From Megamerina dolium (taxonomy: Eukaryota > Arthropoda > Insecta > Diptera > Megamerinidae): a DNA stretch of 64,000 nt. Positions 24,366-36,861 of this stretch are shown here, piece by piece. Made by a program: the position numbers and the translations under genes. The notes beneath the pieces were generated by a model, which was not told the origin of the DNA, ran no database searches, and saw only the letters and a list, made by a program, of their open reading frames with translations. How positions within the stretch are numbered: the stretch's first letter is position 1; the number at the start of each line of letters is the position of its first letter. The stretch covers positions 26,280,557-26,344,556 of the forward strand of contig OY978527.1 in NCBI GenBank assembly GCA_963854835.1, given 5' to 3'.

Positions 24366-25132
24366 TATATCAAAAGTATTTGTATTCAATAGGATTACTC
24401 AAATGACTCAAATGAATTAAGGGCTTGCGCAAGACGATATTTATGTGTCCCAGCAACATCAACAGATTCAGAAAGGATGTTCAGCAAGGCGGGATATCTT
24501 ATATCTGACCGAAGAGCCAGCCTTAAGCAAGCAAACGTTGACAAAATTTTGTTTATAAACAAAAATTTTAATTTAGAGTAATTTCTGTTAACTTCAGTAT
24601 GTTCTGATATTTTCCAATAGTGCGCAGAGAGAAAAAACGTCACATACACGAGTCACGTCATATAGACGAATTTTACTAGTCTTTAATCAGTGAATTAATA
24701 TGATTTTAGTTTATTTATTTATATTTTAGTTTATTAAACTTTTTATTTGATTTGATAATCTTGTGGATCTCATGTTTGAAAAATAAATAAGTATATATGT
24801 ACATATACATATGTACCATAATATATAAAACCAAATTGTTTTTCTAATTATTAATATCATACGGGATTTGTATGAATAGGTTACTTATATCATTTCCAGT
24901 GCGCTGCAGGTGGTACAACTCATAGGTATTTGGCATTTTTCTGACATGTCAAAAAATTTCGATAGTATCGATATTATCGAATGATTTGGACTATCACTAT
25001 CGAAAATATCGAATGAGCCTACTATCGATAGTTTTCCAGCACTACTATCACTACTACTCGAACCTAACCTAAATTTTCGAAGATATATTCATTTCGGTCA
25101 GATGTTTGTAACCACTTAAAGGATCTCCGAGG

Positions 25133-25183
<51 letters not shown>

Positions 25184-25210
25184 CTATATATATATATATA
25201 TATATATATA

Positions 25211-25299
<89 letters not shown>

Positions 25300-25310
25300 A
25301 TATATATATA

Positions 25311-25345
<35 letters not shown>

Positions 25346-25368
25346 ATATATATATATATATATATATC

Positions 25369-25440
<72 letters not shown>
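25133..25440. repeat. (TA)n microsatellite
   Basis: Some 300 bases of TA repeats with scattered CTA and AAATA interruptions. It lies at the tail side of SINE copy 1. Long Tyr-Ile frames here are repeat artefacts. Confidence 0.97.
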
Positions 25441-26115
<675 letters not shown>

Positions 26116-26484
26116 TTCGATTTAACGATGTCCGTCATCTGGCTGGTTCGCACGATAACTTGAGCAAATATTGAGCTATTTTCAAGAAAGGGTGCGGAGG
26201 GGATTGATATTGGGCATGATCGGTCAACCACCATGCCCACACCGAGCATTCAAAGCAACTAATATCAGAATTTTCAAAATCTTTAACTTGCTATAACTGC
26301 CATCTGTGACATTATGTTATACTACTACATGACCTTGCGAGAAATGGGCGAGCCACGCCTACAGCTGAAAGTAGCTCCCATACAAAGTGCATGCATTTTT
26401 TTAAATTTAAACCGCTGCAACTTCGATATCGCATGTCTAAACAAACCATATTCGACACTTAGATTAAGATTATAATGGAAATAA

Positions 26485-26975
26485 CTTACTTACTTACTTA
26501 TGTGGCCATAACAACCGAATATCGATTTAGGCCGAAAATAACATGCTTCGCCAGCCATCTCTGTTCTTCGCTAGCTGGCGCCAGTTAGAAATTCCAAGCG
26601 CCGTCAGGTTCTCCAGTACTTGGTCTTCCTCTTCTGCGTCGTCCTCCAGCGGGTTCCGAATATAACACCTTCTTAGCTGGAGCGTGTTCTTCCATTCGCT
26701 CGACATGACCTAGCCAGCGCAGCCGCTGGATTTTGATGCGCTTTACTATGTCAATATCGGCATACAGCTCGTACAGCTCATGGTTGTACCTTATTCGGTA
26801 CTCGCCACCAACGCAAATAGGTCCAAAGATCTTGCGTAGGACTTTTCTCTCGAAAACTCCAAGCATTCGCTCATCCGAGGTGGAAATTGTCCAGGCTTCA
26901 GCGCCATATGTTAGGACAGGCATGATGAGAGACTTGTAGAGTGTAGTTTTCGTTCTTCGAGAGAGGGCTGACAGT
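26485..26975 (-). mobile_element. LINE 3' fragment (C-terminal coding end) with target duplication
   Basis: Minus-strand coding reads SRRTKTTLYKSLIMPVLTYG, AEAWTISTSDERMLGVFERK, YRIRYNHELYELYADIDIVK, RLRWLGHVERMEEHAPAKKV, the post-RT end of a LINE with a (GTAA)n-type tail (plus-strand TTACTTACTTAC at 26485). GGAAATAA occurs on both sides (26477-26484 and 26977-26984) inside GCC-repeat sequence, so it is a separate insertion truncated at its 5' end. It is nearly identical to the end of the larger copy at 43220-45095. Confidence 0.85.
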
Positions 26976-27825
26976 GGGAAATAAGCTGACAGAAAATCAG
27001 AAAGCACACTTCTTTATGTGGCTCCAATACAAAGTTCAGGAATTTTAAAAATATTTTTAAGTCCCATAACTTACAAACTATTCAAAATAACAGAATTTTC
27101 TTTAAATTTAAACCGCTGTAACTTCGGAAGTTTTCTGCCTAGAGCAACCATAATTGACACATAGATTAATATTATAATTAAAATGAGCTGCCGTAAGATC
27201 AGAAGGCCCGCCCACTGCTTTATGTGTGTCCGATACAAAGTCGAGGAAATTAAATAAACAGCGCCATAACTTACGAACTATTCAGCGTAGAAAAATCATA
27301 TTTAAGTTGTGAATTGGATTATAAGGATTACCGGAAAACAAGATAAATAGTGATAACTAGATTTACAAGAAATTAACAAGCCACGCCCACTGCTTATGGC
27401 AGCTTTCATATAAAATGACTCAATTTTAAACCGTTGTAACTTTGACAGTTCTTTGACTAGAGCAATCACAATTAACACTTGGATTAATATCGTGAAGGGA
27501 AGTAATGTGGCATGAAAGCAACATACCGTGCCCACTTCTAAATGGGGTTATCATACAACGTTGCAAAAATTAAAAAAATAATAACTTAAAACGATATAAC
27601 TACGAACAAAATTTAAGGTGTACATTAATATTGCAAACATAATGAAGTTTACAAGAAATGGCTCCCATACTGCGCCTCGCTTAACTTACAAAATACTTCG
27701 CCTAGGTGGACCATATTTCAGGTTTAGACTAGTATTATAGGCACTACTCCTCAAAAATTGGAGAGCCAAGCCTACTTCTTAATGTAGCTCTTATAAAAGA
27801 AAAAAATGGATATGCGAGCATATAT

Positions 27826-27833
27826 TATATATA

Positions 27834-27869
<36 letters not shown>

Positions 27870-27929
27870 TGTATATATATGTATATATATATGTATATAT
27901 ATATATATGTGTGTATATATGTATATATA

Positions 27930-28000
<71 letters not shown>
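27826..28000. repeat. (TA)n microsatellite
   Basis: TA repeats with GTGTATATAT variants between GCC-repeat copy 2 and SINE copy 2. Confidence 0.96.
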
Positions 28001-28003
<3 letters not shown>

Positions 28004-28347
28004 GCACTTAAAGCCCCGAAGGGCTCATTGGCCGAGCTTCTCTTCAATTACTGTTGTGAGTGTTAAATTTTGGACAGTATCAGAAGGGACCTACTTATTT
28101 TAGCCGGTTCCGAACGGCAGAACCCTTGCGACATCACTTTTTCTGAGCTTTGTCACAGAGTTCTTTTAGAAGCTTTTTCATGGCAAGTTGTTACTGTCGG
28201 AAGAATTGCCAATTGCTTGCCGACAGGTGGGTACCGCTCGAAAGAAAAATATTTTCGATATTAAATTTGTTATGCATGAGCCGGGGATTGAACCACGACC
28301 TACAGATCAGAAGGCCAACACACTAACCACTGAGCCACGGCACCACA
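28001..28347 (-). repeat. tRNA-derived SINE, copy 2
   Basis: Close to copy 1 along its length. On the minus strand the head is GTGCCGTGGCTCAGTGGTTA and the B box GGTTCAATCCC. The body ends TTAAGTGCCACATATATA in (TA)n. Confidence 0.87.
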
Positions 28348-28800
<453 letters not shown>

Positions 28801-29844
28801 GAAGAAATATGGCTTCAGCAAGATGGTGTAACACTACCATCCAAACTATATATTAATATTAAAATGCAATTGGCCATCGTGATAGTTCAATTTATCAACC
28901 CACTGAAATAAGCGTGTCACTTGTGGAAAGGATAAGTACTTTCAAAACTTTTCCTTGTATATTTGTGTATTTGTTCTGTCGAAAATTCATCTACGGAAAT
29001 CGTTTGTACATTCACCTATATTAATATAAGAATAGATAAAGAATATTAGTAAACAAATCATTCGATGTAAAACGTGGTGGAAATAGTACTATACAATGGA
29101 ATAAATAAATAAAATGTTATAAAAGTGTCATATGATAAAAACAACTGAGTATGCATGTGATCAAAATTTTAAAAACGGTTTAGCACATGCCCATTGTAGG
29201 GTAGACTATCGAATATTAGCTTATTTGCAAGATAATAAAATCGATTCAATGTACATACATATATTTAAATGCTCATGCATATGTACAGATATAGTTAACT
29301 AATCTGGAATATTAAGAGAGTTGATAGCAGACTCCAGTCACGCCATATACAATTTTTCTAATATCAGCACTGCGTATTAATTTTTGTTGTACCTCATATA
29401 CGTCTACGTAACACAGCACCGGACTATGCACTTTATGGTATGAGTATTCATAATCTTTCTCATCATATGCGTTTTTTCGATTACGAATGGAGTATCTTAC
29501 AGGATGCTTAGTGTATTTTCTCCCTTTGCTGTGCAAATGTTTAGAATTTCCGAAAGTACAATCCTTCGCTATGTCTACGAACCTATTTGAGTAGGTAGTG
29601 AGAACCGAATCATGACATAATTAGCGTTCCATCAGATCAAGCAAATAAATAATTTTCGCTCTTTAGAATTTGATTCTACTACTTCACAGCTTAAATCTAA
29701 TATGGACTAGTGGACTAGCCTCAACCGTCAGACCTCTTCCGACCACAATTCGATTTCAGTGTTTTCGATCAATATTATCAAGCAGTAACATATTTTGATT
29801 CAATCGATATTAAATTGACGTATATTAAATTGACGTATTGACGT
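28801..29844. other. Intergenic, nothing recognised
   Basis: No gene or known repeat. Just before SINE copy 4 the sequence contains short repeats of TTGACGTAT (29815-29845). Confidence 0.4.
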
Positions 29845-30205
29845 TGGTGCCGTAGCTCAGTGGTTAGTGTGTTCGTCTTCTGATCTGTAGGTTGTGGTTC
29901 AATCCCCGGCTGATGCATAACAAATTTAATATCGATAAGATTTTTCTTTCGAATGGTACCCACCTGTCGGCAAGCAATTGGCAATTCTTCCGACAGTAAC
30001 AACTTGCCATGAAAAAGCTTCTTAAAGAACTCTGTGACAAAGCTCAGAAAAAGTAATGTCACAAGTGTTCTGCCGTTCGGAACCGGCTAAAATAAGTAGG
30101 CCCCTTCTAATATTGTCCAAAATTTAAGACGCACAACAGTAATGGAAGAGAAGCTCGGCCAATGAGCCCTTTGGGGCTTTAAGTGCCACATATTTATTTA
30201 TTTTT
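29845..30205 (+). repeat. tRNA-derived SINE, copy 4 (best preserved)
   Basis: Head TGGTGCCGTAGCTCAGTGGT. A box TAGCTCAGTGG at 29853-29863 and B box GGTTCAATCCC at 29896-29906, spaced as in tRNA genes. The body includes AACAAATTTAATATCGATAA, ACCCACCTGTCGGCAAGCAA and CGTTCGGAACCGGCTAAAAT. The tail reads AAGTGCCACATATTTATTTA followed by T-rich DNA. Orientation is opposite to copies 1-3. Confidence 0.88.
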
Positions 30206-30324
30206 ATTTTTGATTGTTTTTTTTTTGATTGTTAGATGATTTTTAATTGATTTACAAGGACAATTTAGAATACGTAAATATTTCGCGGCGATAATTTTAT
30301 GCTTTCGACAGAGAACTTTGCGCA

Positions 30325-30640
30325 GATCAGTGCCAGTGGTTAGTGTGTCGGCATTCTGACCTGTAAGTTGTGGGTTCAATACCCGGCTGAAGCATAACAA
30401 ATTTGATATCGAAAAATTTTTTTTTCGAACGGTACCCACCTGTCGACAAGCAATTGGCAATTCTTCCGCCAGTAACAGTTTGCCGTGATGTGATATAACA
30501 AGAGTTCTGCCGTTCGGAACCGGCTAAAATAAGTAGATCCCTTCTAATACTGTCCTAAATTTAACACACACAACATTAAAAGAAGAAAAACACCGGCCAA
30601 TGAGCCGAGGGTTATAAGTGCCACATTTTTTAATTTTTTT
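30325..30640 (+). repeat. tRNA-derived SINE, copy 5 (degenerate)
   Basis: Head shortened to CAGTGCCAGTGGTTAGTGTG; B box GGTTCAATACC retained. The body is the same as copy 4 with a deletion of the middle third. The tail (AAGTGCCACATTTTTTAATT) runs into the first bases of GCC-repeat copy 3. Confidence 0.8.
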
Positions 30641-30644
30641 ATTT

Positions 30645-32284
30645 TTATACCCTGCATAATGCAATATGCATGGTATATTCATTTCGGTCAGATGTTTGTG
30701 TCCACTTGAAGGAATCTCCGGAGATATAGACATAGATATATATTCGTGATCAGCGTCGATTAAATTTTCGATTTAACGATGTCCGTCCGTCCGTCCGTCT
30801 GTCTGTCACCTGGCTGGTTCGCACGATAACTTGAGTAAATATTGAGCTATTTCGATGAAATTTGGCATAAGTAATCTATGATCCAAGGGTACGGAGGGGA
30901 TTGATATTGGGCATGATCGGCCAATAACCACGCCCACACCAAGCATTCAAAGCGACTAACCTCGAAATTTTCAAAATCTTTAACTTGCTATAACTCACAT
31001 AATATACGACTTGGGACAACAATATTTGGCACATAGACTTATATTATACTACTATATAACCTCGCCAAAAGTGGTTGAGCCACGCCTACTTTTTAGCGTA
31101 GCTCTCATACAAAGTGTCTGTACTTCTTTTAAATTGAAACAGCTGTAAGTTCTACAATCTTCCGTCCAGAATAACCATAATTGTCACTTAGATTAACATG
31201 GTAGTCGGAAATAATATGGCAGAAAATCAGTGTGCCACGCCCACTGCTTTTTGGGTCTCCCATACAAAGTTGCGGAAATTAAAAAAAATGTTGCCGGTTA
31301 TAACTTGCAAACTATTCAGCGTAGAATAACAAGATTTAAGGTATGGAATAGTATTGTACGAGCAACTAGACTCACTTGAAATGGGTGCGCCACGCCCACT
31401 GTTTATTGTAGCCCCCATACAAATTTTAAATTGAAACAGCTGTAACTTCGGCAATCTTTTGCCTAAAATAACCATAATTGACACTTGGATTAATATCGTA
31501 GTCAGCAAAAATCTGGCAGAAAATGAGTGTGCCACGCCCACTCCTTCATGAGCCTCCCATACAAAGTCAAGGGAATTAAACTAAAACTTTTAAGCTCCAT
31601 AACTTACAAACCATTTAGCGTAGGACAACGAGATTTAAGGTATGGATAAGTATTGTACGAGCAACTAGGGTCATAGGAAATGGGCGCGCGATGCCCACTG
31701 TTTATTGCAGCCCCCATACAAAATGACTGAAATTCTTTTAAATTTAAACAGCTGTAACTTCGGCAATCTCTTGCCTAAAATAACCATAATTGACACTTAG
31801 ATTAATACGTAGTCGGAAATAATTTGGCAGAAAATCAGTGTGCCACGCCCACTCCTTCATAAGTCTCCCATACAAAGTCGAGGGAATTAAACTAAAACTT
31901 TTAAGCTCCATAACTTACAAACCATTTAGCGTAGGGCAACCAAATTTAAGGTGTGGATTGATATTGAAAAATTAATTAGATATACCAGAAAGAGATACGC
32001 CACGCCCACTTTTTATATATCTTCCGTATAAAGTCTCGGATTTATCTTAAACATTAAAACACCCATAACTTACTAATTAATACGCCTAGGTCAACCCATT
32101 GCAACCTATGTAGTTTAGTATTATAGGCAGAAATTGATCCTCCAAAATTGGTAAGGTACGCCTGCTTCTTAATGTAGGTCCTATACACAGTAGTGGAAGA
32201 AAAGGATGGATATACGAGCAAACTTTTTATATACATCTCTACATATGCAGGGTATAATTTGGTCGGCCCTAGCCGACTGTAAGG
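30645..32284 (-). repeat. GCC-repeat copy 3, apparently full length
   Basis: Both family ends are present. The left edge starts TTATACCCTGCATAATGCA and the right edge finishes TATGCAGGGTATAATTTGG then CGGCCCTAGCCGACTGTAAG. Inside are a GTCCGTCCGTCCGTCTGTCT run (30782-30806) and tandem modules of about 170 bases. Each module has GCCACGCCCACT, CCCATACAAAG, a TAACTT block and a GTAGGACAAC- or ATAACCATAATT-type block, and two module types alternate. About 1.64 kb with no open frame, so non-autonomous or a structured non-coding unit. Confidence 0.85.
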
Positions 32285-33148
32285 AGATTTTTTATACAAT
32301 TAATAGCGCAATATAATAATTTAATGTGATTAGAGAGGTGGACATTTTGATGACACCTTGTTACACCTAACCGGATTGTGCCATCAGACAGTCGCTGAAA
32401 TAATTCCCATAAAATCTTACAGCAATTTCGTGTTTATTTGTCTTTTGTGTGCATTAAATTTGGATTGGTAGAAACCAAAGAATACTTTTAGAAATTAATT
32501 TTGAAAATTTCTTTAAATCGGAGGAATTACCGAGTCTTATATGATATGCTCGTAATTCATATATAGTAAATGCATTCAAGTGGAAACAACAAAAAAAATC
32601 TAATTTTAGTGCCGTAATGCAAAAGAATTTAATTTAATTTTTATTTGCTTTGCTTATAAATTAAATAATGACCACACAGATTACAATTAGGAAATGAACA
32701 TAAAAAATTGGAAAACCCATACTTTGAATATATTACGTTTTACTTGAGCATATTAAAGATAAGTTGCTAATCTTAATCTGTTTTGGGTTTTTTGTTAGAA
32801 CAGTATGACAAATATTTGATCGACAATGAAAAAAAATGATGATTAAAAATGTTGGAAAATTATAATGCAGTACGAGAATACTCTTTCACAAGTTCAATAC
32901 ACAAAATAAATAAAAGAATTGCTGCATATAGAAAGAAAGATTATGTACATCGATGTACAAAAATGTTTCGTTCTGCGCATATACGTCACAGCAGCTTCGC
33001 GGCAGTTGTCAAATTCACATACAATTTGTAAACAATAAATGTGAATATTACCAATAAATATTGAATATAATATTTATTAGATGTTTGAAACCATTCTTCG
33101 TAAAAAAATAGTGCAATTTACTGTTGTAATATTATTTATTAAAAATGA
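32285..33148. other. Spacer between inverted GCC-repeat copies
   Basis: AT-rich, no gene or repeat recognised. The two flanking GCC-repeat copies point towards each other across it. Confidence 0.4.
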
Positions 33149-33937
33149 CCTTACAGTCGGCTGGGGCCGACCAAATTATACCCTGCATATGTAGATCTAT
33201 ATATATATAAAGTTCGCTCGAATTCCATCTTTTTCTTTTATTTCCACTATTAATTATTAAACGTCAGTTTTTTGAGAAACAAGTTTTGCATATAATACTA
33301 ATCTACACCCGAAATATGGTTGACTTTGACGAAGTACTTTGTAAGTTATGGGGGTTTTAATCTAAAGATTTTTTAGATAATTCCCAGGCTTAGTAAGGGA
33401 GCTATATAAAAATTGGGCGTGGCTTACCTCTTTCTTGTAAATATAATTAAATTTGCAATATTAATCCACACCTTAAATTTAGTTGTCATACGCTGAATAG
33501 TTCGTAAGTTATGGCGGTTTATTATTTTTTTTAATTTTCGCACCTTTTTATGGTAGCCCCACTAAGAAGTGGGCGTGGCATGTTTTGGCAGATTATTTCC
33601 GACTACCATATTAACCAAAGTATTAATTTCAATTTAAAGGAAATTCGGTAAATTTGTATGGGGGCCACTATTGGTTGTTCTTAGAATACTAATCCATACC
33701 TTAAATCTGATTGTTCTATGCTGAATAGTTTGCAAGTTATGACGGTTAACATTTTTTTTTAATTTCCGCAACTTTGTATGGGAGCCCTAATAAGAAGTGG
33801 GCGTGGTATGCTGATTTTGCCAGATTATTTCCCACTGTCATAGTAATCTAAGTGTCAAATATGGTTATTCTAGACAGAAAATTGTAGAAGTTACAGCTGT
33901 TTCAATTGAAAAAAAGTACAGACACTTTGAATGGGAG
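33149..33937 (+). repeat. GCC-repeat copy 4, 3' end missing
   Basis: Starts CCTTACAGTCGGCTGGGGCC, the reverse complement of the right edge of copy 3, then CAAATTATACCCTGCATAT. It carries GGGCGTGGCTTACCTCTTTC and AGTGGGCGTGGCATG modules and stops abruptly after ACACTTTGAATGGGAG. Confidence 0.83.
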
Positions 33938-34585
33938 AATTGAATTGAAGAATTGACCCTATCTTGAAACACAGTGCCATCGATTTCATTACGGAGTTTG
34001 TGGCATATACAGCCAGCCAGATTTTCAATTCCATCATATGCAAAGTTGTCCAATTCTTGTTGGTCGGAAGTGCTGCTGCTTACGAGAACTACGTTGATGG
34101 AGTTAAAGATGGTACCTTTGTAATATGCATAGTATCAAGAAATCAGTGAAAAGATGTAGATATATTTTGGCTGCGAGCTTTCCAAATCAGAATTGAAATG
34201 AATAAACTACCCATTCGTTATTGCATCTCATCTGCGGAGGCTTCACTTGCAAAATGGTGCATGCAAATGCAGCTAATCGGCTGATTCATATTTTTTTCTA
34301 CCCTGCAGAAACATAAACGTACTTTCCGGAACTTGGTATTTTTTTGGAAATGAATTCCAATTGCTGCAATCTTTAACTCCACACTTAATTTTTCTAAATT
34401 TCTTTTGTACTTATTTCAAATATTAAAAATAAACTAGATTTTGCACTTTACTCACATAATTTTTTTTTACTGTGACGTCATATCCCATCAGTTTATTGTC
34501 ACATTCATTCAGAATAAAATAAAGGACCTGCGCAATACATAATCTTTCCTTCTATCATTTTTGTATTAGCAGGTCTTAACAGGTC
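33938..34585. other. Intergenic, nothing recognised
   Basis: No supported feature. Short frames on both strands have no recognisable motif. Confidence 0.35.
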
Positions 34586-34589
34586 TTAG

Positions 34590-35097
34590 CAACAACTGTA
34601 CTGACGTCAGCGTGGAGATCATGTCCCTCATTATTCCTGTCCTAACATATGGCGCAGAAGCCTCGACAATTTCCACCACGGATGAGAAGATGCTTGGAGT
34701 TTTCGATAAAAAAGTTCTCCGCAAAATCTTCGGACCTATTTGCGTTGATGGCAAGTATCGAATAAGATACAACGATGAGCTGTATAAGCTGTACGCTGGC
34801 ATTGATATAGTCAGACGAATCATAATCCAGCGGCTGAGCTGGCTGGGTCATGTCAAGCTAATGGAAGAAGACGCTCCCGCGAAAAGGGTATTTAATTCGG
34901 CACCAGTTGGAGGACGCAGAAGAAGAGGAAGACCAAACCTCCGTTGGAAGGACCAAGTATTGGGTAACCTGGTGGCGATTGGAATATCCAATTGGCGCCA
35001 GCAAGCGAATAAGAGAGAAGACTGGCGCCGCATTATATGTTCGGCCTAAATCTATCATCGGTTGTTATGGCCACATAAGAAGAAGAAGAAGAAGAAG
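34590..35097 (+). mobile_element. LINE C-terminal fragment with internal deletion
   Basis: Same family as 26485-26975 and 43220-45095. The open part reads SLIIPVLTYGAEASTISTTD, KVLRKIFGPICVDGKYRIRY, RLSWLGHVKLMEEDAPAKRV, GRRRRGRPNLRWKDQVLGNL and ends WRRIICSA-stop at 35049. It keeps the true C-terminus (RWKDQV...) that the other two copies lost. Just upstream, ACTGACGTCAGCGTGGAGAT (family NDVSSDIM) is fused directly to SLIIPV, an internal deletion of some 45 codons. The tail is (AAG)n at 35080-35097. Confidence 0.8.
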
Positions 35098-35362
35098 TTA
35101 CGAAGCGATAAACATTTTCAAATTGGCTAGCGTATATTGTATTTGATAATTTTAAAATCTCTGAGGTTGTTGAGTGCGAACGCAAACAAACGTGTGTGCG
35201 CAATATTAAATAAATAAATAATAAAGAAGAACTAAAACCCAAAATAGATACTCGCAGAAAGAAGAGGAACCAACTCCATAAGTGTATACATATAATATAC
35301 CTATACAACAAACTGAACATAAAATATAGATACTGTGTCTATTTGTGCAAAATTAAAAATAA

Positions 35363-36861
35363 ATGAGTGTAAAGCGCTCTCCACCCCCCGCGCGTATTTC
35401 TCCTTCAACTAATGTTATGGAGATTAAAATGAGTGTAGAAGCATCTCATGTAAATAAAAACAATGCTAAAGAACTAAAGAGAAATATACTTCTAATCTCG
35501 TCTTTACCAACAAATAATTTGATCAATGCACACTTCAACACAACACAGACCAACGGTACTTCTATCTCGTGGAGCGAACAACAGCTTCGAATAGCAACTC
35601 CGAAACTCATGTTTATAAACAAACAACCAGCAACATTGTTGATAACACATTGAATGCAAATAAGTCAGAAACAACAAAAGTACAAACAGGTATGGACTGA
35701 TACATTACAATTAAAAGGAAACTAAGCCCACAGAAATTAAATGATGGTAATAAGGCAAAAATAAATAAAACTAAAATAAATGAAGATGGAAGTGCTTCAG
35801 TAGGAAATAGATTCGCATTACTGAGCGACAAAAACCATGCAACTAATTGCACTGACTTGGATTCTACATCTAGTACCTCTAATGCCAAACCGCCTCCAAT
35901 TTACTTGCGTGAATGCAGTACCAATGAATTAGTAGACAATCTAACGCGCATAGCTGGCCAAAATAACTTCTATATCGTGTCGTTAACGAAAGGAAACATT
36001 AAAGAGATAAAAATACAAATATATAATGAAGACAATTACCGCGCCTTTGCCAAATTTCTCAATGAAAACAACAAAAACTCTTACACATATCAGCTCAAAA
36101 GTTCCAATGGTCTTATTGTTATCGTCAAATGTATAGATCCGAATGTAGAACCAAATGATATAAAGGAAGCACTGGAAGAAAAAGGCTTTCCGATAAAAAC
36201 AGTTATAAATATGGTCAATAAAAATAAGGTCCCACAGCCAATGTTTAAAGTTGAATTGATTCCCGAATTAAAAAAACTAAAAAAGAATGAAACACATCCT
36301 ATTTACCAATACTTGCTTCACCGTAAAATTACAGTGGAAGAATCACATAAGCGTAAAGGCCCTGTACAATGCACAAATTGTCAGGAATTCGGCCATACTA
36401 AGAGCTATTGCACCTTGAGAAGCGTATGTGTAGCATGTGGAAATCTCCATCAGACATCAGCATGTACTTCTAACAAAAACGACCAAAATACTAAGAAATG
36501 CAGTAATTGCAATGGTAACCATACAGCAAACTATAGAGGCTGCCCTGTATATAAGGGATTAAAAAACAGGTCTAATCACAGTCAGGCAACTCACTTCAAA
36601 GTGGCTACAAAATTTCAAAGTGATGTTATACAAAACAACGCAAATATTCCAAAAATTTCTCATATGTCGTACGCCAATGTATTAAAACAAACTGAGCAAC
36701 ATGCAAAAGAACCAATTGCCCAGCCCAATGGAACCGTTGAATCTATGATTTGCAATTTAACCCAATGCATGACACAATTTTTGTCTAATATGCAAACTAT
36801 GATTCAAGAACTGATTAAAGCGCAAAATCAAATGTTGCAAGCTCTATTAAATAAAAAATGA
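35363..36861 (+). pseudogene. Jockey-like element A, ORF1 (gag-like), decayed
   Basis: Starts ATGAGTGTAAAGCGCTCTCC (MSVKRSPPPARIS), parallel to ORF1 of element C (MSVQRSPLRQR). A frameshift near 35650 and a TGA at 35698 (Arg in element C, QTGIDRYIT) break the N-terminal third. From 35857 the frame is open: KPPPIYLRECSTNELVDNLT, the Jockey PRE-type RNA-binding region, then three zinc knuckles CTNCQEFGHTKSYC, CVACGNLHQTSAC and CSNCNGNHTANYRGC, ending in a Gln/Met-rich tail. ORF1 proteins of this type bind element RNA in the ribonucleoprotein. Confidence 0.85.

Larger units (their letters stand above)
20993..24581 (+). pseudogene. hAT transposase with BED zinc finger, three exons
   Basis: Exon 1 (20993-21017) encodes MDKFFQNV and stops at a GTAAG donor. 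A 68-base intron ends TTTTTTCAG. Exon 2 starts at 21086 in phase 1. The BED finger (SHVWDFFKKSTDKRYAKCNI, then CSKEYRTSG and LLDHLRRAHP) shows the C-x2-C...H-x4-H layout. The DDE region includes CALTTDCWTSARNESYMTVT, ITSIVTDNAANMVKAC and LPCFAHSINLVVQDAL. Near 22020-22040 a short deletion with frameshift removes the RWNST-type motif, so the copy is broken. The second frame runs to TTT TGG AAG at 22679, then a GTAATA donor. After the intron (with the nested Tc1) exon 3 begins at 24393 (DYSNDSNELRACARRYLCVP) and holds the hAT dimerisation motif ATSTDSERMFSKAG, ending at 24581. Confidence 0.88.
20785..25044 (+). mobile_element. hAT element with DRE-like ends, 8-bp target duplication
   Basis: Both ends read TAGTGCTGGAAAACTATCGA inwards. 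The flanking 8-bp duplication CTATCACT is exact (20777-20784 and 25045-25052). Length is 4260 bp, of which 1651 bp is a nested Tc1-like element. The ends are unusually rich in TATCGATA: three full copies on the left (20811, 20820, 20866) and two on the right (24966, 25023), plus partial ATCGA copies. It encodes a BED-finger transposase. TAG/CAG-type termini, 8-bp duplication and transposase all agree with the hAT superfamily. Confidence 0.95.

Noticed and set aside
29845..29920. A functional tRNA gene at the head of SINE copy 4
   Set aside because: A and B boxes are present but the acceptor and anticodon stems do not pair, and the same head occurs in several dispersed copies.
34612..35146. 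Host gene in the open frame rich in RRRRGRP
   Set aside because: It matches the C-terminus of the LINE family present at 26485 and 43220.
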